Below, one piece after another: positions 35,333-43,787 of a stretch of 64,000 nt of DNA. The translations under genes were made by a program, and so were the position numbers. Position 1 is the first letter of the stretch; each line of letters starts with the position of its first letter. The notes under the pieces were generated by a model. It was not told where the DNA came from and did no database searches. It saw only the letters and a program-made list of their open reading frames with translations. This DNA is from Nonomuraea glycinis (GTDB lineage: Bacteria > Actinomycetota > Actinomycetes > Streptosporangiales > Streptosporangiaceae): the NCBI RefSeq assembly GCF_014646515.1, contig NZ_BMNK01000013.1, positions 124,001 to 188,000 of the forward strand, in the 5' to 3' direction.

Positions 35333-36809
35333 CTCCGAGCGCACCTACGGCAACTGGCGCCGCCCCACCAGTCCCGGCATCGGCGCGCTGGGCCTGATGG
35401 GCACCCTGCTGCTCCTGGGGGGCCTGGTCGCCTGCGTGATCACCATGATGGTCTCGCTGTGGGCCGCGCTCATCCTCGCGGCGGTCATCGCCTGCGTGCT
35501 GGCGCCGATGCTGCTGGTACGCGATCGGCATGGCCGTACCGGCCTGCAGATCGCGACCGCCCGCCTGGCCTGGCTGAGCGGCCGTGGCCGGCGCCTGTAC
35601 CGGTCCGGGCCGCTCGGTTCCACCCACGCCGGCGCCTTCCAGTTGCCCGGCCTGGCGGCCTGCTCGCAGGTCGTGGACGCCACCGACTCCTGCGACCGCG
35701 ACTTCGGCCTGATCGTGGTGCCGACGACCGGTCACTACACCGCGGTGTTCGAGGCCGCCGCGGACGGGGCCGCGCTGGTCGATGGCGACCAGATCGACAC
35801 CTGGGTGGCGCACTGGGGCCAATGGCTGGCCGGCCTCGCCTACGAACCGTCTCTTGTGGCGGTCGCCATCACCGTCGAGACCGCGCCCGACCTCGGCACC
35901 CGGCTGCGACGTGAGGTCGCGGACAATCTCTCGCCCGACGCGCCGGACCTGGCGGTGGCCGTCCTGAACGACGTCGTCCGCACCTACCCCGCCGGATCCG
36001 CGCAGGTCCGCACCCGGATCGCCGTCACCTACGCCGCCGCCCCGCGCGGCTCCGGCCGCCGGCGCACCACCGACGCCATGATCGGCGAAATCGCCACCCG
36101 CCTGCCCGGCCTGACCGCCGGGCTCAGCATGACCGGCGCCGGCGCCGTCCGGCCCCTGACCAGCGCGGACATCGCCGAGACGATCCGGATCGCCTACGAC
36201 CCGGCCAGTCACGAACCGCTGGACGCGGCCCGCTCGGGCGGTGCGCCGCTCCTCCAGCCCTGGGACCAGATCGGCCCGGCCGCCGCCCAGGAGGCCTGGG
36301 ACCACTACCGGCACGACTCCGGGATCTCCGTCACCTGGGGGATGAGCGAAGCCCCCAGGGGCGAGGTCCTCTCCCCGGTGCTCACCGACCTGCTCGCACC
36401 GCACCGCGACATCGTCCGCAAGCGCGTCTGCCTGCTGTACCGGCCGTACGATCCGGCCAGCGCCGCCCGGCTGGTCGAGCGCGACCGCAAGGACGCCCGC
36501 TTCCGCCTCGGCGGCGCCAACGCAGCAGCCCGCGACACCGTCGCGGTGGCCGCCGCCGACCAGAGCGCCCGCGAGGAGGCCAAGGGGGCGGGCCTGGTGC
36601 GCTTCGCCATGCTCGTCACCGTCACCGTCCCACAGCCGGAGGACCTGCCCGCGGCCGCCGCCGCGATCGACATCCTCGCTCCGTCGGCGCGGATCCGGCT
36701 GCGCCGCATGTACGGCGCCCAAGCCGCCGCCTTCGCCGCCGCGTTGCCCATCGGCCTGGTCCTGCCCGACCACCTGCAGATCCCCGCGTTCGTCCGGGAG
36801 GCGATCTGA
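35319..36809 (+). CDS. SCO6880-like T4SS-associated protein
   Basis: A 496-residue protein preceded by a strong AAGGAGGAGG site. Two adjacent membrane helices lie at about 27-72, then a large cytoplasmic alpha/beta domain (FGLIVVPTTGHYTAVFEAAADGAALVDG, VRTRIAVTYAAAP). The order PrgI-like membrane hairpin plus VirB4-N-terminal-like domain fits the SCO6880 family found beside VirB4-like ATPases in actinomycete chromosomes. With the next gene it may make up a split VirB4; that is inference. Confidence 0.78.
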   Translation: MAITDSERTYGNWRRPTSPGIGALGLMGTLLLLGGLVACVITMMVSLWAALILAAVIACVLAPMLLVRDRHGRTGLQIATARLAWLSGRGRRLYRSGPLGSTHAGAFQLPGLAACSQVVDATDSCDRDFGLIVVPTTGHYTAVFEAAADGAALVDGDQIDTWVAHWGQWLAGLAYEPSLVAVAITVETAPDLGTRLRREVADNLSPDAPDLAVAVLNDVVRTYPAGSAQVRTRIAVTYAAAPRGSGRRRTTDAMIGEIATRLPGLTAGLSMTGAGAVRPLTSADIAETIRIAYDPASHEPLDAARSGGAPLLQPWDQIGPAAAQEAWDHYRHDSGISVTWGMSEAPRGEVLSPVLTDLLAPHRDIVRKRVCLLYRPYDPASAARLVERDRKDARFRLGGANAAARDTVAVAAADQSAREEAKGAGLVRFAMLVTVTVPQPEDLPAAAAAIDILAPSARIRLRRMYGAQAAAFAAALPIGLVLPDHLQIPAFVREAI

Positions 36810-36893
36810 CGCCCTCCGGCTCGGCGGGCGAGGTTCCAGCGCAACTTCTTGAGGTCTGCTCGCGGAGGAGACCTCGGTCGGGAGAGAACGATC

Positions 36894-38369
36894 ATGCCAG
36901 GTACGAGTCGCATCCCCTCGGCCTCCGTCCGGCGGCCCGGCGCCCGCGGGTACGGCGGGCGCGGCGGCGGCCGGGTGCCCTACGTGGAGGCGCCGCCGGA
37001 ATGGCGTGGCACCACCGTCCAGGTGTGCGGGTTGTGGCCGTTCGGGGTCGGATCCGGCACCCCGACGATCGGCGTGCCCCTCGGGCGCGAGTTGACCGGC
37101 GGCGCGACCTTGTGCTGCGACCCGATCTCCTGGTTCGCCCGCGCCGGGCTGGTCCACAACCCGTCCGAGCTCGTGCTCGGCAAGCCGGGGCTGGGCAAGT
37201 CCACCCTGGTGCGCCGCCAGGTCGTCGGCCTGGCCGGCTACGGCGTGATCCCGCTGGTCCTCGGCGACCTCAAGCCCGACTACGCCGATCTGATCGCCGC
37301 CATGGGCGGGCAGATCATCAAGCTCGGCCGCGGACTCGGCGCACTCAACGTGCTGGATCCCGGTGAGATCGGCGCCGCCGCGGCCCGGCTGTCCGGCCTG
37401 GATCGCGAGCGGCTGCTGGCCGACGCGCACGGTCGCCGACTCAACGCGGTCGCCGCCCTGATCACCGTCGTGCGCGGTGGCCCCGTGGCCGACACCGAAC
37501 GTACGGTGCTGTCGGCGGCGCTGCGGGTGCTGGACGAGCGCCACCACGGCGTGCCGATCCTGCCGGACCTGATCGACGTCATCGACGTCGGCCCCGACCC
37601 GGTGCGGGCGGTCACCCTGGCGCGCGGCAGCGACGAACGTTATCGGCGGGTGGTCGACCCCCTGCACGCCTCCCTCCTCGGGCTGCTGGACGGGCCGCTC
37701 GGCGATGTCTTCGCCCGGCCCACCACCACTCCGATCCGGTTGGACACCCCGGCCGGATCCTGCATCGACATCTCCAGCATCGACGAAGCCGACCAGGAGC
37801 TGCAGGCGGCGGTGCTGCTGGCCTGCTGGTCGGAGGGGTTCGGCGCGATCGAGGCCGCGCACGCCCTGGCCGACGCCCACCTGGCGCCACAACGGCGCTT
37901 CTGGGTGGTGCTGGACGAGTTGTGGCGGGTGCTGCGGGCCGGGCGCGGCCTGGTCGACCGGGTCGACGCGCTCACCCGCCTGAACAGGCAGCGAGGCGTG
38001 GGCCAGGCGATGATCACTCACACCATGAGCGATCTGCTCGCCCTGACGGATGAGGCCGACCGGGTGAAGGCGCGAGGGTTCGCCGAACGGGCCGGCATGA
38101 TCATCTGTGGTGGGCTGCCCAAGGCCGAGATGGCCTCCCTCACCCAGGTCGTACGGATGTCCGCCCGCGAGCAGCGCATGATCGTGGACTGGTCCACCCC
38201 ACCCAGCTGGGACAGCGCCCGCGACCACGACGGCGAGCCCCCGGGGCGGGGCAAGTTCCTGGTCAAGGTCGGCGGCAGACCCGGCATCCCGGTCCACATC
38301 GACCTCACGCCCGCCGAGCTCGCGGTCAACGACACCAACAAACGCTGGACTTTCTCCACCGCCCGCTAG
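36894..38369 (+). CDS. VirB4/TraC-like secretion ATPase
   Basis: A 491-residue ATPase. Walker A is GKPGLGKS (residues 96-103), followed by VIPLVLGDLKPDY. Walker B is FWVVLDELWRVL, then LTRLNRQRGVGQAMITHTMSDLLAL, the sensor-like helix typical of VirB4/TraC and type IV coupling ATPases. The N-terminal 30 residues are Gly/Arg-rich and disordered. It should power the T4SS-like channel of the preceding genes. No relaxase, VirD4 partner or integrase is present nearby, so the cluster may secrete proteins or be a fixed chromosomal locus. Confidence 0.85.
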   Translation: MPGTSRIPSASVRRPGARGYGGRGGGRVPYVEAPPEWRGTTVQVCGLWPFGVGSGTPTIGVPLGRELTGGATLCCDPISWFARAGLVHNPSELVLGKPGLGKSTLVRRQVVGLAGYGVIPLVLGDLKPDYADLIAAMGGQIIKLGRGLGALNVLDPGEIGAAAARLSGLDRERLLADAHGRRLNAVAALITVVRGGPVADTERTVLSAALRVLDERHHGVPILPDLIDVIDVGPDPVRAVTLARGSDERYRRVVDPLHASLLGLLDGPLGDVFARPTTTPIRLDTPAGSCIDISSIDEADQELQAAVLLACWSEGFGAIEAAHALADAHLAPQRRFWVVLDELWRVLRAGRGLVDRVDALTRLNRQRGVGQAMITHTMSDLLALTDEADRVKARGFAERAGMIICGGLPKAEMASLTQVVRMSAREQRMIVDWSTPPSWDSARDHDGEPPGRGKFLVKVGGRPGIPVHIDLTPAELAVNDTNKRWTFSTAR

Positions 38370-38471
38370 GAGCCGCACCACGCGATCTCCGCCGACCGCG
38401 AGGATCGGTTCTCATGGAGTTCTCAGGCGGATTTTGTAGCACTTTCAACTGAAATTTATGACGATGGGGCA

Positions 38472-39257
38472 ATGGAGCGCGCGCCGCAGGGGGCCGACGC
38501 GGCCGAGGCTCAGGGAGCCGTGGCCGGGAGGGCTCGGTGGTTCGTCGCCGGGGGCGGTGCCCTTGTCGTCGTGGCGCTGCTGGCGTACTGGCTGGGAAGC
38601 AGCGGCGGGAGCGGCGAGGAGGCCGCGTCCAGGCCGAGCGCGACGCCGACGCCGAGTGCGACGCTCACGGTGCCCGACGTCTTCAGGAGGGTCGGGCCGT
38701 CGGTGGTGGTCATCCAGGCCGGGAAGTCGCTCGGCACCGGGGTGATCGCGGCCGACGACGGGACGATTCTGACGGCGTACCACGTCGTGAAAGGCGCGAA
38801 GGACGTCAAGCTGACGTTCGCCGACGGCACCAAGGCGAAGGCCGTCGTCGTGTCGACGAACCCCAAGCGCGACATCGCGGCCCTCAAGCCCGCCAAGCTG
38901 CCGGAGATCGTCGTCCCGGCGACGCTCGGCGGCGGCGCGGCCGTCGGCGCGCCCGTCGTGGCGATCGGCAATCCGCTCGGCCTGGCCTACAGCGTCTCCA
39001 CCGGCGTCGTGTCGGGGCTGAACCGGAGCGCCATGGACGGCGACCTCAGCGGGCTCATCCAGTTCGACGCCTCCGTCAACCCGGGCAGCTCCGGCGGTCC
39101 GCTCCTGGACGCGCGCGGCCTGGTCATCGGGATCGTCGTCTCGATCGCCGATCCGGGAGGCGATGAGGCGTTCGCCGGCATCGCGTTCGCGGTGCCGATC
39201 GGCGTGGCCCTGGGCACCGAAGGCGACGGCCCGCCGGGCGACGGGCCGCAGATCTGA
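38472..39257 (+). CDS. HtrA-like trypsin-fold serine protease, membrane-anchored
   Basis: A 261-residue protein with one membrane helix (about 23-43), a Ser/Thr/Pro linker and an S1C protease domain. The triad is visible: His104 in TAYHVV, Asp134 in PKRDIAAL, Ser207 in NPGSSGGPL. Unlike usual HtrA proteins it has no PDZ domain. It is the first gene of an operon with MoxR, DUF58 and two VWA proteins, so it may be an effector or quality-control protease of that chaperone system. Confidence 0.88.
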   Translation: MERAPQGADAAEAQGAVAGRARWFVAGGGALVVVALLAYWLGSSGGSGEEAASRPSATPTPSATLTVPDVFRRVGPSVVVIQAGKSLGTGVIAADDGTILTAYHVVKGAKDVKLTFADGTKAKAVVVSTNPKRDIAALKPAKLPEIVVPATLGGGAAVGAPVVAIGNPLGLAYSVSTGVVSGLNRSAMDGDLSGLIQFDASVNPGSSGGPLLDARGLVIGIVVSIADPGGDEAFAGIAFAVPIGVALGTEGDGPPGDGPQI

Positions 39258-39271
39258 TGAAAAGGACCTCC

Positions 39272-40255
39272 ATGACCAAGTCCCCCGAGTCGGCCCATCC
39301 GCTCGAACAGGTGCTGTTCGAGGTCAAACGCACGATCGTCGGGCAGGACGTCCTGCTGGAGCGCATGGCCGTCGCGCTGATCGCCGACGGCCACCTGCTC
39401 GTCGAGGGGGTGCCGGGCCTGGCCAAGACGCTGGCGGTGCGGTCGCTGGCCGCCGCGATCGCCGGGAGTTTCCAGCGCGTCCAGTTCACCCCTGACCTGG
39501 TGCCCGCCGACCTCGTGGGCACACGGGTCTACCACCAGCACTCCGGCGAGTTCCGTACCGAGCTCGGCCCGGTGTTCGCGAACCTGCTGCTGGCCGACGA
39601 GATCAACCGCGCCCCCGCCAAGGTGCAGAGCGCCCTGCTGGAGGTGATGCAGGAGCATCAGGTGACGATCGGCCGTGAGACGTTCCGGGTGCCCGAGCCG
39701 TTCCTGGTCATGGCGACGGAGAACCCGATCGAGTCGGAGGGTACCTACCCGCTGCCCGAGGCGCAGGTCGACCGTTTCATGATGAAGGTGGTCGTCGACT
39801 ATCCGACGCGGGCCGAGGAGCAGGCGATCGTCGACCGGGCGCTGCGCCCGCCGGAGCCGCCGCAGCCGATGGTGACGGCCGAGGAGCTGATCGCGATGCG
39901 CGCCCGCGCTCAGGAGGTGTACGTCGATCCGGCGATCATCGACTACGCGGTACGCCTGGTCGGCGTGACGCGTTCGCCCGCGACGGCCGGGCTCGGCGAG
40001 CTGGAACCGTACGTCACTTATGGGGCGAGCCCGCGGGCGTCCATCGCGCTCGTCACGGGCGGCCGGGCGCTGGCGTTCCTGCGCGGCCGCGACTACGTCC
40101 TGCCGCACGACCTGTCCGAGCTCGCGCTCGACGTGCTGCGCCACCGCCTCGTGCTGTCGTACGAGGCCCTCGCGGACGACGTCGACGCCGACACGATCAT
40201 CACCAGGGTGCTCGGGGCCGTCCGGGCGCCCGACGTCGTCCTGCAGAACCGCTAA
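39272..40255 (+). CDS. MoxR family AAA+ ATPase
   Basis: A 327-residue ATPase (from the ATG at 39272, with AAAAGGA upstream; an ATG at 39257 overlapping the previous stop would add five residues). Walker A is EGVPGLAKT, Walker B LLLADEINRAP, with sensor ATENPIESEGTYPLPEAQVDRF. MoxR proteins act as chaperones that assemble or activate partners, usually together with the DUF58 and VWA proteins encoded next. The spacing of 3 bp to the next gene supports an operon. Confidence 0.93.
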   Translation: MTKSPESAHPLEQVLFEVKRTIVGQDVLLERMAVALIADGHLLVEGVPGLAKTLAVRSLAAAIAGSFQRVQFTPDLVPADLVGTRVYHQHSGEFRTELGPVFANLLLADEINRAPAKVQSALLEVMQEHQVTIGRETFRVPEPFLVMATENPIESEGTYPLPEAQVDRFMMKVVVDYPTRAEEQAIVDRALRPPEPPQPMVTAEELIAMRARAQEVYVDPAIIDYAVRLVGVTRSPATAGLGELEPYVTYGASPRASIALVTGGRALAFLRGRDYVLPHDLSELALDVLRHRLVLSYEALADDVDADTIITRVLGAVRAPDVVLQNR

Positions 40256-40258
40256 GCC

Positions 40259-41143
40259 ATGGCCACCGCCTCCGAGAAGCTCCTGCTCCGCCTGGAGTGG
40301 AAGGTCGTCCGCAGGCTCGACGGCCGGCTCCAGGGCATGCACCGCACCGCGCACCGCGGCTCCGGGATCGACTTCACCGGGTTGCGCGCCTACAGCGACG
40401 GCGACGACGCCCGGCACATCGACTGGAACGTGACCGCCCGGCTGGACGAGCCGCACCTGCGCGTGTTCACCGAGGATCGCGAGCTGACGGTGTGGCTCGT
40501 GCTCGACCGGTCGGCGTCGATGGCGGCCGGCCGGCCGGGTCGCGGCAAGCACGACGTGCTCGCCGAGCTCGCACTCGTCCTCGCCCGGCTGTTCGGCCGG
40601 GGCGGCAACCGCGTCGGCGCCCTGCTGTTCGACACCGGAAAGCCGCGCGTGGTGCCGCCGGGCACCTCCCGGCGGCACGCGCTGCGGATCGGCGCCGAGC
40701 TGGCGCGCACCACTGGGGCGCGCGGCGGTGCCACCACCGACCTGGCGGAGATGCTCGACGCGGCGGGTCGGCTCGCGCGCCGCCGCGCGCTCATCGTCGT
40801 GCTGTCGGACTTCATCGGCGACGGCGACTGGGAACGCTCGCTCCAGCGCTTGGCCCGGCGGCACGAGGTGGTCGCCCTGCGCATCGTGGACACCGCCGAC
40901 GACGTGCTGCCCGAAGCCGGGCTGATCGTGGTCGAGGACGCCGAGACCGGCGAGCAACTCGTCGTCGACTCCGCCGACCCGCTGTTACGGGTACGCTTCC
41001 GCGCCGCCGTCGACGCCCGCGACGCCCGGCTCGCGGCGGGCATGCGCCGGGCCGGGGTGCCCGTCCACCGCGTCGACACCGACCGCGACCTGGCCGAGGC
41101 GCTCGTCGAGGTCGTCGCCCGAACCCGGGACCGGTCCTCATGA
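40259..41143 (+). CDS. DUF58 domain protein (VWA-like MoxR partner)
   Basis: A 294-residue cytoplasmic protein with the DUF58 hallmark GDDARHIDWNVTARLDEPHLRVFTED near the N-terminus, then a von Willebrand-like domain with a metal-site motif DRSASM. DUF58 proteins accompany MoxR ATPases and are probable adaptors or substrates. Its stop lies in TCATGA, which begins a repeated 35-bp junction leading to the next gene through two tiny ORFs. Confidence 0.9.
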   Translation: MATASEKLLLRLEWKVVRRLDGRLQGMHRTAHRGSGIDFTGLRAYSDGDDARHIDWNVTARLDEPHLRVFTEDRELTVWLVLDRSASMAAGRPGRGKHDVLAELALVLARLFGRGGNRVGALLFDTGKPRVVPPGTSRRHALRIGAELARTTGARGGATTDLAEMLDAAGRLARRRALIVVLSDFIGDGDWERSLQRLARRHEVVALRIVDTADDVLPEAGLIVVEDAETGEQLVVDSADPLLRVRFRAAVDARDARLAAGMRRAGVPVHRVDTDRDLAEALVEVVARTRDRSS

Positions 41144-41213
41144 CCGCCCTGCCGAGGCCGACCAGGGCGACCTCATGACCGCCCTGCCGAGGTCGATCAG
41201 GGAGGCCTCATGA
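41138..41213 (+). repeat. 35-bp tandem junction repeats encoding two coupled 12-residue ORFs
   Basis: Units at 41138-41172 and 41173-41207, plus a third start TCATGACC, carry MTALPRPTRATS (41140-41178) and MTALPRSIREAS (41175-41213). Each tiny ORF begins in the preceding TCATGA stop/start and ends in the next, the last one overlapping the VWA gene start. A GGGAGG lies before the last start. Confidence 0.85.
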
Positions 41214-42160
41214 CCCTGTCCTCCCCGCTGCTGCTGGTCGTCGGGCTGCTGGTCACGGTGGCGCTCGCCTGGGCGGCCGTCGTCTCGGCGCGCCGCCGGA
41301 CGGCCGCGCTCGCCGCGGCCGGGGTCGCCGTGCCGGGCGGCGGCCGGGCCTACCTCGGCATCGGCCTGACGATCGCCGGCATCGGGGTGCTCTCGGTCGC
41401 CACCGCCGGCCCGGCCGCCATGGTGCCGGTCCCGCGGACCGCGGGCACCGTCATCCTCGCCCTCGACGTGTCCAACAGCATGGGCGCCGACGACGTCGCG
41501 CCCACCCGGCTGGCGGGCGCGCAACGGGCGGCCCGCGCGTTCGTGGCGGCGCAGCCCGACAGCGTCGACATCGGCGTCGTCGCGTTCGAACGGGGCGCGC
41601 TCACCACGGCCAGGCCCGACGCCGACCACTCCGTCGCGCTCAAGGCCATCGACCGGCTGAAGGTCACCGGCGGCACCTCACTCGGCACGGCCATCACGGC
41701 CTCGCTGTCGGCGATCACCGGCAAGCAGGTGGCCATCGGGCGCGACGGAACCGCGCCCGACATCGGCTACTGGCCGTCGGCGACGATCGTGATGTTCTCC
41801 GACGGCCAGAACCAGGGCCCGGACGTCGAACAGGCCGCCGCCGTGGCCCAGCGGGCTAACGTGCACATCCACACCGTCGGGGTCGGCACCACGGCCGGGG
41901 CGACGGTGAAGGTCGACGGCTACCACCTGCAGACCTCGCTCGACGAGAGCACCCTCACCGCGATCGCGCAGACCACCGGCGGCGCCTACCACCCAGCCTC
42001 CGACACCGCACGGCTCGACGGGATCGCCGACACGATCGAGCTGCGGCTCACCGTCTCCGACGAGCCGCTGCCCCTCGCCGGCGGGCTGATCGGCCTCGCC
42101 CTCGCGCTGCTCACCGCAGGAGCCGCGCGCACCGTGCTCCGGTCTGGACGGGTGATCTGA
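41210..42160 (+). CDS. VWA domain membrane protein (BatA-like)
   Basis: This 316-residue protein has two N-terminal helices (about 4-22 and 45-68), a VWA domain with the metal-ion site DVSNS and the TSLGTAI threonine motif, and a C-terminal helix. It matches BatA-type proteins of MoxR operons, which link the ATPase to the membrane. It ends directly at the next gene's start (TGAATG). Confidence 0.88.
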   Translation: MTLSSPLLLVVGLLVTVALAWAAVVSARRRTAALAAAGVAVPGGGRAYLGIGLTIAGIGVLSVATAGPAAMVPVPRTAGTVILALDVSNSMGADDVAPTRLAGAQRAARAFVAAQPDSVDIGVVAFERGALTTARPDADHSVALKAIDRLKVTGGTSLGTAITASLSAITGKQVAIGRDGTAPDIGYWPSATIVMFSDGQNQGPDVEQAAAVAQRANVHIHTVGVGTTAGATVKVDGYHLQTSLDESTLTAIAQTTGGAYHPASDTARLDGIADTIELRLTVSDEPLPLAGGLIGLALALLTAGAARTVLRSGRVI

Positions 42161-43204
42161 ATGACGTTCTCATGGCCGTGGGCGCTGCTGTCCCTCCTGA
42201 TCATCCCGCTGATCTTCGCCATCCGTGCGTGGGCGCGACGCCGCCGCCGGCGAGCCGCCGTCCGCGTCACCTCGATCGCGCTCGTACGCAGCGCTCTGCC
42301 CGGCCGTACGCGCTGGACGCGGAAGATTCCCGCGGCCCTGTTCATCGCCGGACTGGCGCTGCTCGCGGTCGGCGCGGCGCGACCGCAGGCGTCGGTGCCG
42401 GTGCCGCAGACGTCGGCGACGATCGTGCTCGCGCTCGACACCTCCGGCTCCATGTGCTCCACGGACGTCGACCCCAACCGCATCACCGCAGCCAGGAAGG
42501 CCGCCGCGGAGTTCATCGAGTCGCAGCGGGGCGGGCCGCGCATCGGCCTGGTCACCTTCGCGGGCAGCGCGGGCCTGCTCGTCCCGCCCACCGACGACAC
42601 CGACTCACTGATCGAGGCGCTGGACGGCCTCGGCGTGGCCCGCGGCACCGCGATCGGGCAGGCCGTGCTCACCTCGATCGACGCGATCGCGGAGGTCGAC
42701 CCGTCGGTCGCCGCCACAGGGGCGAACCCCAGCGGCGGCGAAGGCTACGCCGCCGCCGCGATCGTCGTGCTCACCGACGGCGCCAACACCCAGGGCACCG
42801 ATCCGCAGACCGCCGCCAAGGAGGCGGCCCTGCGCCGCGTCCGCGTCTTCACCATCGGCTTCGGCACCAGGACCCCGGCCCCCATGGTCTGCGAAAGCTC
42901 CCAGTTCGACGGGGGCTGGGGCGGCGGCTTCGGCGGGCGCGGCGGATTCGACAGCGGCCGCAACATTCGCCTGATCGACGAGCCCGCGCTCAAGCAGATC
43001 GCCCAGACCACCGGCGGCTCCTACCACCGCGCGGAGAACGCCGACCAGCTCGAGCGCGCCCTCGGCTCCCTGCCCGGCACCTTCACCGTCATCCAGCAAC
43101 GCGTCGACACGGCCGCCGCCTTCGCCGCCGGTGGCGCCGTCCTCATCGCCACGGCCCTGTCCCTCTCCCTCTGGTGGAACCGCCCCCGGCCCCCGGCCCG
43201 CTGA
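42161..43204 (+). CDS. VWA domain membrane protein (BatA/BatB-like) with Gly-rich loop
   Basis: A 347-residue paralogue of the preceding protein: N-terminal helices (about 4-22, 54-73), VWA domain with DTSGSM and RGTAIGQAV, and a C-terminal helix. Between strands of the VWA domain, about residues 246-268, sits an unusual Gly/Phe-rich loop (GGWGGGFGGRGGF) following a lone Cys, not seen in its neighbour. It is the last gene of the MoxR operon. Confidence 0.88.
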   Translation: MTFSWPWALLSLLIIPLIFAIRAWARRRRRRAAVRVTSIALVRSALPGRTRWTRKIPAALFIAGLALLAVGAARPQASVPVPQTSATIVLALDTSGSMCSTDVDPNRITAARKAAAEFIESQRGGPRIGLVTFAGSAGLLVPPTDDTDSLIEALDGLGVARGTAIGQAVLTSIDAIAEVDPSVAATGANPSGGEGYAAAAIVVLTDGANTQGTDPQTAAKEAALRRVRVFTIGFGTRTPAPMVCESSQFDGGWGGGFGGRGGFDSGRNIRLIDEPALKQIAQTTGGSYHRAENADQLERALGSLPGTFTVIQQRVDTAAAFAAGGAVLIATALSLSLWWNRPRPPAR

Positions 43205-43228
43205 GCCGACCCGCCTCAGCGGTCCCGG

Positions 43229-43406
43229 TCAGCCGCGCGTGCCGTGGGGGACGTACAGCGAGAGGTGCGGGGACAGAGGGCGGAGGAAGTCCAGCGCGTC
43301 GAAGATCGCGCCCGCCGAAGCGTCGCCGGTGGTCCTGGTTCGGCCGGTGAGGACGCGGTCGACGGCCTCCACCGCGAGCAGCGCGCGCGTGGAGCCGTAC
43401 GAAGCC
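43229..43406 (-). pseudogene. 3' remnant of a saccharopine dehydrogenase/trans-acting enoyl reductase-like gene
   Basis: The minus strand reads EASYGSTRALLAVEAVDRVL, then GRTRTTGDASAGAIFDALDFL and ends HLSLYVPHGTRG before a stop. This resembles the C-terminal end of saccharopine dehydrogenase-like trans-acting enoyl reductases. The frame has no start codon in place, and the upstream part is replaced by the promoter of the Trypco2 gene. It is a truncated leftover. Confidence 0.6.
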
Positions 43407-43471
43407 TCACATCATCAGGCATCATCGACATGTGCCCGGCAGTCCTACCCAGCGATATGCGGAGACAGCTG

Positions 43472-43783
43472 ATGAACGAATCCGAGGGTGTGCCCCTGGC
43501 CGACTACATCCGCGTGCTCCGCGACCAGTTGGAGACGGCGCAGCAGGAAGGGCACGGCCGTGCGGTCAGGTTCGGGGTTGGGGCCGTGGAGCTGGAGTTC
43601 GAGGTCGCTGTGACGCGGGAAGCCGGCGGGAAGGGCGGGCTGAAGCTGTGGGTGGCCGAACTAGGCGCTGAGGGCAAGAGGAGCAACGGTCAGACCCAGC
43701 GGGTCCGGATGACCCTCACCCCTACCGATGAGGACGGCCGCCCGCTGTCGGTGACCGACCGGTTGCCCGAACTTCCGCGTTGA
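43472..43783 (+). CDS. Trypco2 (trypsin-co-occurring) domain protein
   Basis: A 103-residue protein that is almost only the Trypco2 domain: PLADYIRVLRDQLETAQQEG, VRFGVGAVELEFEVAVTREAG and LKLWVAELGAEGKRSNGQTQRVRMTLTP. This small domain is known for sitting beside trypsin-fold proteases in predicted biological-conflict systems, as it does here, 4 bp before the trypsin-STAND gene. It probably regulates or presents ligand to that protein. I chose the ATG at 43472 because GGAGA lies 6 nt before it; an ATG at 43457 would add five residues. Confidence 0.85.
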   Translation: MNESEGVPLADYIRVLRDQLETAQQEGHGRAVRFGVGAVELEFEVAVTREAGGKGGLKLWVAELGAEGKRSNGQTQRVRMTLTPTDEDGRPLSVTDRLPELPR

Positions 43784-43787
43784 GACC

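Noticed and set aside
35133..38381. A 1082-codon open frame on the minus strand across the SCO6880-like and VirB4-like genes
   Set aside because: It is the antisense shadow of strongly coding high-GC genes; its sequence is low-complexity Arg/Gly/Asp/His-rich and has no domain pattern.
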